Shown piece after piece: positions 7,201-10,611 of a stretch of DNA of 10,611 bases. Below the pieces are notes generated by a model. That model ran no database searches. It saw only the letters and a list, made by a program, of their open reading frames with translations, and was not told where the DNA came from. The first letter of the stretch is position 1. Each line of letters opens with the position of its first letter. The DNA is taken from NCBI GenBank assembly GCA_049515555.1, contig JBEKTY010000238.1, forward strand, positions 1 through 10,611. The letters run 5' to 3'. The stretch is from JBEKTY01 sp049515555 (GTDB lineage Bacteria; Planctomycetota; Planctomycetia; Pirellulales; Thermoguttaceae). The translations under genes were made by a program, and so were the position numbers.

Positions 7201-8987
7201 CCTCCCGACAGGATCGTTCGGCCGTCAGGCGAAAAAACGGCGCAACGGACCGGCGCGGTGTGACCGGCAAAAGACCGGACGTCCATCTTTGCCTCGTTGG
7301 CCGGCGGCGCAGGCGTGGCGGCGGGAGCCGCGGCAGGCTTGGCAACGGCGGTTCGCTCCGCGGCAAGTTCCACGGGTCTCCGCGTCACTTTCACCCGCAC
7401 CGCGTCGCCGCGGCGCACGGTGATCGTGTCCCGCTCGATCTGGAACTGGTCGCGGCCGCCCTTCAGATCGAGGTCGTACTCGCCGGACTTCAGCCGGATG
7501 GTCCAGCCGGCGTCGGAGTCGGCAACGGCCACTTCCTCACCGCCGCGCGTGACCGCCACGTGAACGTCCTTGTCGTCGGTCTCGACGATCAGCGTGCCAT
7601 AGCGGCCGGTGAGCGTCAGCACCATGCCGAAGAGAACTACGGCGGCCAGCCCCGCCAACGCCAGCGCCACGGCCATTGGTCTGCGCCGCAGACCCTTGAC
7701 CAGCGCCGCCGGCCGCCGCGCGGCGCCGTTGCTAGGCACCCGGCTGGAGCGTTCGGTATCGGTCAGCGAGAGCGGAGCAGTGCCGGCCTCGATGACCGTG
7801 TCGGCCGCGTCGGCGGCCAGTTGCTTCAAGTCGCAGCCCGGCGTGAAGGGGGTCAGCGCCTCCGCCACTTCGCCCGGCGTGGCAAACCGCTTGTCCGGCG
7901 TCTTGGCCATCATGCGATCCAGCACGGCGCAGAGCTTCGGCGGCAAGTCGTCGCGGAATTGGCCCACGGCGGTGGCGCGCTTCTCCACGTGGGCCAAGAG
8001 CTTTTTCATCGAATTGTCGTATTCCGGCCCGGAGAACGGCGCCTGCCCGGTCAATAGCTTGTAGAGCGTGCAACCAAGGCTGTAGATGTCAGCGCGGATA
8101 TCTACCTTGTGGCTGTCGAAGACCTGCTCCGGGGCCATGTAATCGGCCGTGCCCATCACCTGGCCGGAACTGGTCGTCTCGGAGCCGGCCATCCCCGTTT
8201 GCAGCAGGGCCAGCCCAAGGTCGAGAATCTTTACTTGCCCCTGCGGCGTAAGCATCAGGTTGGAGGGCTTGATGTCGCGGTGGACCAGGCCATTTTCGTG
8301 GATCGCTTGCAGCCCCAATGCTGCCTGGCGGACGATCTCGGAGGCGTCGGCCACCGACAGCGGACCGGAGCGCCGCGGCACCTCGGCCAGATCGAGCCCG
8401 TCGGCGTATTCCATCACCAGGACCGTGGTGCCCTCGATATCGCGGGCGTCGTGGGCCTGGATGATGTTCGGATGGCTGACGCGGCCGACGGCCTTCATTT
8501 CGCGCTCGAAGCGGGCGACGGCATTGGGGTCCGCGGTCCGCTGTTTGGACAGGACCTTCAGCGCAACGATCTTGTCGAGCCGGACCTGCCGGGCCTTGTA
8601 GACGGCCCCCATGCCGCCTTCGCCGAGTTTCGCCAGGAGTTGGTACTCGCCCAGTTGGCCGAGGTCGCCGGCCAAATCGCCCGCATCTTGTGCTGGGGCC
8701 GCCAACATTGCGTGAACCTCCTCCCGCAGGCCGCCACCCCCTGCTAGCGCCTTCGCCCGGACCAGCAACTCCTGGCATTCCGGCTCGTCGGCGAACGCGT
8801 CGGGCTCCGGCGGGCCGGCCAGTTGAGCCACCAGCGTGTCCGCGGCATCCACGACCGTTGCCATGGTGCACTGACAATCCGGGCAGTGCTCGATATGCTG
8901 CGCAACGGCCTCGATGGCCTCGTCAGGCAGACGCCCCAACGCGTAATCCAACAGTTCTTCGCGGGCAGGACATTTTGGAGCAGACAT
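4293..8987 (-). CDS. Membrane-bound serine/threonine protein kinase with anti-sigma-like zinc finger and WD40 repeats, 1564 aa
   Basis: This is a one-pass membrane receptor kinase. Residues 6-38 hold the zinc pattern C6...H31-x3-C35-x2-C38 of anti-sigma (ZAS) fingers. The kinase domain (about 115-380) has the glycine loop GEGGMGAVY (122-130), Lys144 in VALKVL, Glu163, HRDIKPSN with catalytic Asp238, DLG (256-258) where most kinases have DFG, APE (285-287) and DIYSLG. All catalytic residues are present, so it should be active. After a linker, RRRPM precedes one transmembrane helix (about 438-459), which predicts a cytoplasmic kinase by the positive-inside rule. A beta-rich domain (about 463-536) and an Ala/Pro linker follow. 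Then come 21 WD40-like repeats (572-1490), presumably outside the inner membrane, and a tail ending near LTPSQFQKL. GGAGGT 6 nt upstream fixes ATG 8987. The ECF sigma gene lies 199 nt upstream on the same strand, as in planctomycete kinase-linked ECF groups. Its substrates are unknown; the sigma factor is one candidate. Confidence 0.93.
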   Translation of the reverse strand: MSAPKCPAREELLDYALGRLPDEAIEAVAQHIEHCPDCQCTMATVVDAADTLVAQLAGPPEPDAFADEPECQELLVRAKALAGGGGLREEVHAMLAAPAQDAGDLAGDLGQLGEYQLLAKLGEGGMGAVYKARQVRLDKIVALKVLSKQRTADPNAVARFEREMKAVGRVSHPNIIQAHDARDIEGTTVLVMEYADGLDLAEVPRRSGPLSVADASEIVRQAALGLQAIHENGLVHRDIKPSNLMLTPQGQVKILDLGLALLQTGMAGSETTSSGQVMGTADYMAPEQVFDSHKVDIRADIYSLGCTLYKLLTGQAPFSGPEYDNSMKKLLAHVEKRATAVGQFRDDLPPKLCAVLDRMMAKTPDKRFATPGEVAEALTPFTPGCDLKQLAADAADTVIEAGTAPLSLTDTERSSRVPSNGAARRPAALVKGLRRRPMAVALALAGLAAVVLFGMVLTLTGRYGTLIVETDDKDVHVAVTRGGEEVAVADSDAGWTIRLKSGEYDLDLKGGRDQFQIERDTITVRRGDAVRVKVTRRPVELAAERTAVAKPAAAPAATPAPPANEAKMDVRSFAGHTAPVRCAVFSPDGRTILSGGDDKTIRLWNVETGKEIRCFEGHAAPVTSLAFSPDGRQVASGDEHGSIRLWDLQKESQPCKLEKHISRVCSLAFSPDGKQLLSGSDDTTAVLWEVPPGKRLHVFCLEQNARIRQVAFLPHSRQITIVTGDSVRLWDPETEKEIHRLGDGWFLRLSPSGAHAFSCGVYCDVPVLGVMDLVARAGMRLNWPDPQLVDVAPSPNGLFLASVTDKGPIRVRRISGGHEVCSLTWGRTDSVCFSPDSHSLLVCGGETPADRRAVRMVRLPQWLEPLAGLVPRPKALTGFRQWQIQAKVPYDRRYQQVAWSPDGRYLACSSRTRGLTPIYDATSLQVVRILPTNGTERIAWSPDSQNIATWRDGGRLCLWSADGTPLRETFVLADPPWQMADWAPDGTCLVTGARRWNLDLTPGPPFPGAPDSASYAAISPDAKTVAFGCRDNTVRLVSQEGKPGPVLRPPAGLGGAVSFTWSPDGKHMAAAWSEQMYPKITFHRVDGTIVGPRELVGGDHCCWSPDGKLLSSHHWYVQTFAWQESSDATASWKQLWRIGTVAGFHSFGWSPDGKWLANFTSGLQLYARDGRPGPSVPGLSGRHVGPIAWEPDGTLVVETVGNADEYFSGSCDHLGSWHSGPKPGAVLQRSPANRKFNLPVPYTVKHPDGTQRPGGVWSPDRKLCCKDEKVLDEQGKLVFEIKHPNKRIEAWSPDSEFLATGGGEPDNTVRLWSANGSAGPVLSGHTNGIGAVAWKLDASQLATAGGDKTVRIWGRDGVLARTIPVDNWRGVSALEWSPDGVWLAVHLSGTIQLWKADGTPGPKFPPRGNYGRPRWSPDGSRLAAERDGALLDILNVDGSAGPSLDVGPAVHRWHRWLPPDFAWSPDGKRIFAVFQQGVTLWDADSGEPIWVAVLLSNGDLATLGPDGRLLAGDIDAVDESLFYVVERTDGRREVLTPSQFQKLLPKNGAEKAGPSSHEEKPTAR
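4518..7274 (-). repeat. Array of 21 WD40-like protein repeats
   Basis: Each repeat is marked by a (F/W)SPDG turn followed by a hydrophobic strand, often ending in a V-R-L-W type strand. I count 21 anchors (some degenerate, such as LPHSRQ, PSPNG and WKLDA) over residues 572-1490. At DNA level the same turn recurs on the + strand as GGGCTCCA-like words roughly every 110-150 nt, for example near 4850, 5105, 5530, 5668, 5790 and 6282. Repeats 1-7 are of the FSPDG type with GGDDKTIRLW. Repeats 8-21 are mainly WSPDG with a DG-x-x-GP turn (DGTPGP, EGKPGP, DGSAGP). A repeat-free linker, residues about 856-893, separates the two sets. Confidence 0.85.
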
Positions 8988-8993
8988 CGCAGC

Positions 8994-8999
8994 ACCTCC
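8994..8999 (-). promoter_or_regulatory. Strong Shine-Dalgarno site of the kinase gene
   Basis: GGAGGT on the - strand lies 6 nt before the ATG at 8987-8985. It is a full-strength site that settles the start and places the zinc-finger cysteine at residue 6. Confidence 0.8.
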
Positions 9000-9091
9000 G
9001 GTTCGTTTTCACCGCCTCTCCCTATAAGATAAATGATGGCCATTTGACACCATTTTCAGGCGGCGACGTAAACACTTGTTGAGCTGGCAGT

Positions 9092-9131
9092 TAGGGCCGG
9101 TCCCCACCGGGCGAAAAGCCCCCCGGCCCTA
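9092..9131 (-). other. Nested stem-loop between the sigma factor and kinase genes
   Basis: TAGGGCCGG (9092-9100) and CCGGCCCTA (9123-9131) form a perfect 9-bp outer stem. Inside it, GGGC (9109-9112) and GCCC (9118-9121) form a small hairpin. It starts about 55 nt after the sigma stop and ends about 100 nt before the kinase ATG. No T run follows, so it is more likely a partial terminator, processing site or mRNA-stability element than a full stop. An AT-rich patch at 9021-9060, containing the palindrome ATGGCCAT (9036-9043), follows and might hold a second start point for the kinase. I found no good -35/-10 pair there. Confidence 0.45.
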
Positions 9132-9186
9132 CTGGCCGACTGCCGCTGCGTTCGCATTGTGTATGGTGCGTTTCACGTTGCCGGCC

Positions 9187-9813
9187 TCAGATTGCCTCCT
9201 GGTCCAGCTCGCGACGCAGCCGGGCAAGCACACGCGATTTGGCCTTATAGACGGCGTAGAGGGTCATGCCCAACTCCTCAGCCACCTCGCGGGGCATGCG
9301 GCGATCGACCACTACGCACCAGAACGCCTGCCAAGTGCGGTTCTCAAATTCACCCTGTACCAGGGCCAGTGTCCGGTGAAACAACAGTCGGGCGTCAGGC
9401 GACGCCGCGCTGGACGAAGCCGAATTGGCCAACGCTACAATCTCCTGCAAGTGCTGCTGCGCCGTGGTGCCGCCCTTGCCCTGCGGCCCACCCCGAAGTC
9501 GGCGGAAGTGCTCGCTGAGCTTGTTGCGAGTGATGGCCTGGAGCCAGGCGCGGAAACTGTCGCCCGGCCGATCGTGACGGAACGCGGCCACTTTGTTGGT
9601 GACGGTGCGGAACACCTCTTGCGCCACGTCGGCGGCATCGGTTGCCTGCACACCGGACTGCCGACACCAACGGTAGATCAGTGGCCCATATAGATCCACC
9701 ATCCGCTGCCACGCTGCCGGGTCCTGGGTTTTAACCCGCTCCAACAGGCTGGAAGAAGTGGAATCGGGAGCAGCGCCTCTGGACCCGTCGGTGGTGTTCT
9801 TGTCATACACCAT
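9187..9813 (-). CDS. ECF-family RNA polymerase sigma factor, 208 aa
   Basis: This alternative sigma factor directs RNA polymerase to a specific promoter set. Region 2 spans about 31-107: AWQRMVDLYGPLIYRWC, then DAADVAQEVFRTVTNKV, SFRAWLQAITRNKL and a basic HFRRLR end. After a Gly/Ser/Gln-rich linker, region 4 spans about 145-200, with the helix-turn-helix REVAEELGMTLYAVYKAKSRVLARL. There is no sigma-1.1 or region 3, and the size fits the ECF class. An open frame extends up to ATG 10053, but the added 80 residues are Arg-rich and unlike a sigma N terminus, and that ATG falls within the -10 of the best promoter. ATG 9813 with GAGGG (9827-9823) at 9 nt is preferred. The kinase with an anti-sigma-like finger follows on the same strand, so the pair is probably co-transcribed and functionally linked. 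The target promoters cannot be read from this window. Confidence 0.92.
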   Translation of the reverse strand: MVYDKNTTDGSRGAAPDSTSSSLLERVKTQDPAAWQRMVDLYGPLIYRWCRQSGVQATDAADVAQEVFRTVTNKVAAFRHDRPGDSFRAWLQAITRNKLSEHFRRLRGGPQGKGGTTAQQHLQEIVALANSASSSAASPDARLLFHRTLALVQGEFENRTWQAFWCVVVDRRMPREVAEELGMTLYAVYKAKSRVLARLRRELDQEAI

Positions 9814-10045
9814 GGCAACGGGCCCTCGACCGTGTTCCCCGATACCTCGCGAGAGGTCGGAGGAAACGGTGAATTGATAACACAGCACGACGACGTCTGG
9901 CCGTAACGGCCAACCGCGGAGTGCTTGGCGGTTGGCGATATGTCTACGGCCCTCGTACCCAAGATAATCATCGACCCTTCTCGACCGCGCCCCTCTTCGC
10001 ATTGAGAGCTGATCGTTATTTCGGGAACTCCCGAGACTGGTCGCT
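9814..10045 (-). promoter_or_regulatory. Long structured leader of the sigma factor gene
   Basis: Between the predicted transcription start and ATG 9813 lie about 230 nt holding three perfect inverted repeats. They are TCGGGA-AC-TCCCGA (10021-10034, close to the start point), TGGCCG-TAA-CGGCCA (9898-9912) and ACCTC-GCGA-GAGGT (9844-9857, about 16 nt before the GAGGG ribosome site). The first could be a protein operator; the other two could fold in the mRNA and affect translation. No known riboswitch class is recognised. Confidence 0.45.
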
Positions 10046-10051
10046 CCCCTC

Positions 10052-10079
10052 AATGTAGCGGGTGGGCGATGGGTGTCAA
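10052..10079 (-). promoter_or_regulatory. Candidate sigma-70 promoter of the sigma-kinase module
   Basis: On the - strand a perfect TTGACA (10079-10074) lies 16 bp before TACATT (10057-10052), which matches TATAAT at four of six positions. The start point would be near 10045. No competing pair as good was seen closer to the gene. If used, the housekeeping sigma would transcribe the module rather than the ECF factor itself. Confidence 0.5.
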
Positions 10080-10153
10080 GAACCCTTCGTTTTCCGGCGA
10101 TTTGCCGGTCATTCGACGCCCTGCGCCTGCTTTCCCGACATGCCCAGTCCTAG

Positions 10154-10611
10154 ATTGCCATCACCGAATTCAGAGTGCTGGAAAGCCGTCGGAAGGACAC
10201 GCTGCAAGGCTATTCCGACTACACGCTCTTTCATTATGGGCAGTACGACTACCGCATTCTCCGCCGCCTGTGCAGATTCACCACTGAGAAAGCCCAAGAC
10301 CTGATACTGTCGCGGTCAGCAAATGTCTTGACGATGCTCCATGCGAGCGTCTACTTTCCAACATACTCCAATGGACTCAAAGACATCGCGGAATGGTTGG
10401 GTTTCAGGTGGTCCGATCCCGACGTATCCGGCGTCCAAGCTATCGCGTGGAGAGCTACCTGGGAGAACACGAAGGCGGAATCCTTAAAGCTGGACTTTTG
10501 CAAACTCTCAAATGGCGTTGGAAAAATGGGGGTTTTGGGGTCTAATGTTGACGTTTCGGCCGGGCGCAGGAGAGCCGGGCCGTTTGGAGGGACCAGGGAG
10601 GGGCCAGCGAT
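10154..10611 (+). pseudogene. Fragment of a TM0106/YprB-type RNase H-like nuclease domain
   Basis: Frame 2 is open from after the TAG at 10151 to the window end. The part from about 10163 to 10507 reads as the RNase H-like (DEDD-type) domain of TM0106-family RecB-like putative nucleases: ESRRKDTLQGYSDYTLF, then HYGQYDYRILRRLC, NVLTMLHASVYFPTYSNGLK, DIAEWLGFRWSDPDVSG and AIAWRATWENT. In the family, HYG-x-Y/D and the VYFPTYSNGLKDI segment are typical. The first D-x-E motif should lie upstream but is absent, along with the N-terminal RecB-like part. The closing YN-x-x-DC motif is missing too: the homology dissolves after LKLDFCKL into Gly/Arg-rich sequence. No ribosome site precedes the possible GTG at 10175. 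This looks like an internal relic cut at both ends. The family match comes from memory of its motifs. Confidence 0.65.

Noticed and set aside
9814..10053. Upstream extension of the sigma factor gene to ATG 10053 (80 extra residues).
   Set aside because: The extension is Arg-rich, has three hairpin-forming repeats, lacks sigma-like features, and its start codon falls in the -10 region of the best promoter.
10062..10304. Two overlapping + strand open frames of 72-80 aa at the right end.
   Set aside because: They overlap the nuclease-like frame, which shows family motifs, while these show none.

Overview
The window most likely comes from a planctomycete-type bacterium (Pirellulales or Gemmatales style). 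The evidence is an ECF sigma factor gene placed directly upstream of a very large serine/threonine kinase with WD40 repeats, a PEP-CTERM surface protein, and a GC-rich sequence with wide gaps between genes. This lineage call is an inference from gene architecture, not from a marker gene.

Left part (1-1794, + strand): a transposase gene that enters from outside the window and is broken by a reading-frame change near position 540. Its last codons overlap, as ATGA, the start of an uncharacterised 184-aa protein. Positions 1795-2316 carry no convincing gene but hold a good sigma-70 type promoter (1989-2016). That promoter probably drives the 211-aa PEP-CTERM protein at 2317-2952, which has a signal peptide and a C-terminal Pro-Glu-Pro sorting signal.

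Middle (2882-4292, mainly - strand): a small orphan ParB/Spo0J-like DNA-binding protein (3134-3721), followed with no spacing by a doubtful 83-aa ORF that converges on the PEP-CTERM gene. Positions 3722-4292 hold a candidate promoter, two hairpins and short repeats, but no gene I can support.

Right part (4293-10079, - strand): an apparent two-gene regulatory module. A sigma-70 type promoter (10052-10079) and a leader of about 230 nt with three perfect inverted repeats precede an ECF sigma factor (9187-9813). After 199 nt containing another stem-loop comes a 1564-aa membrane protein. From N to C terminus it has a zinc-binding anti-sigma-like finger, a protein kinase domain, one transmembrane helix, a beta-rich domain and 21 WD40-like repeats. 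The likely logic is that the repeat domain outside the membrane senses something, the kinase and zinc finger inside relay it, and the neighbouring sigma factor changes transcription. The order and spacing are seen; the signalling link is inferred.

Far right (10154-10611, + strand): a fragment of the RNase H-like nuclease domain of the TM0106/YprB type. It lacks its N-terminal part and its final active-site motif, so it appears to be a gene relic. With the broken transposase and the orphan ParB-like gene, it suggests that the sigma-kinase module sits among decayed accessory DNA. No rRNA, tRNA or CRISPR array was seen.
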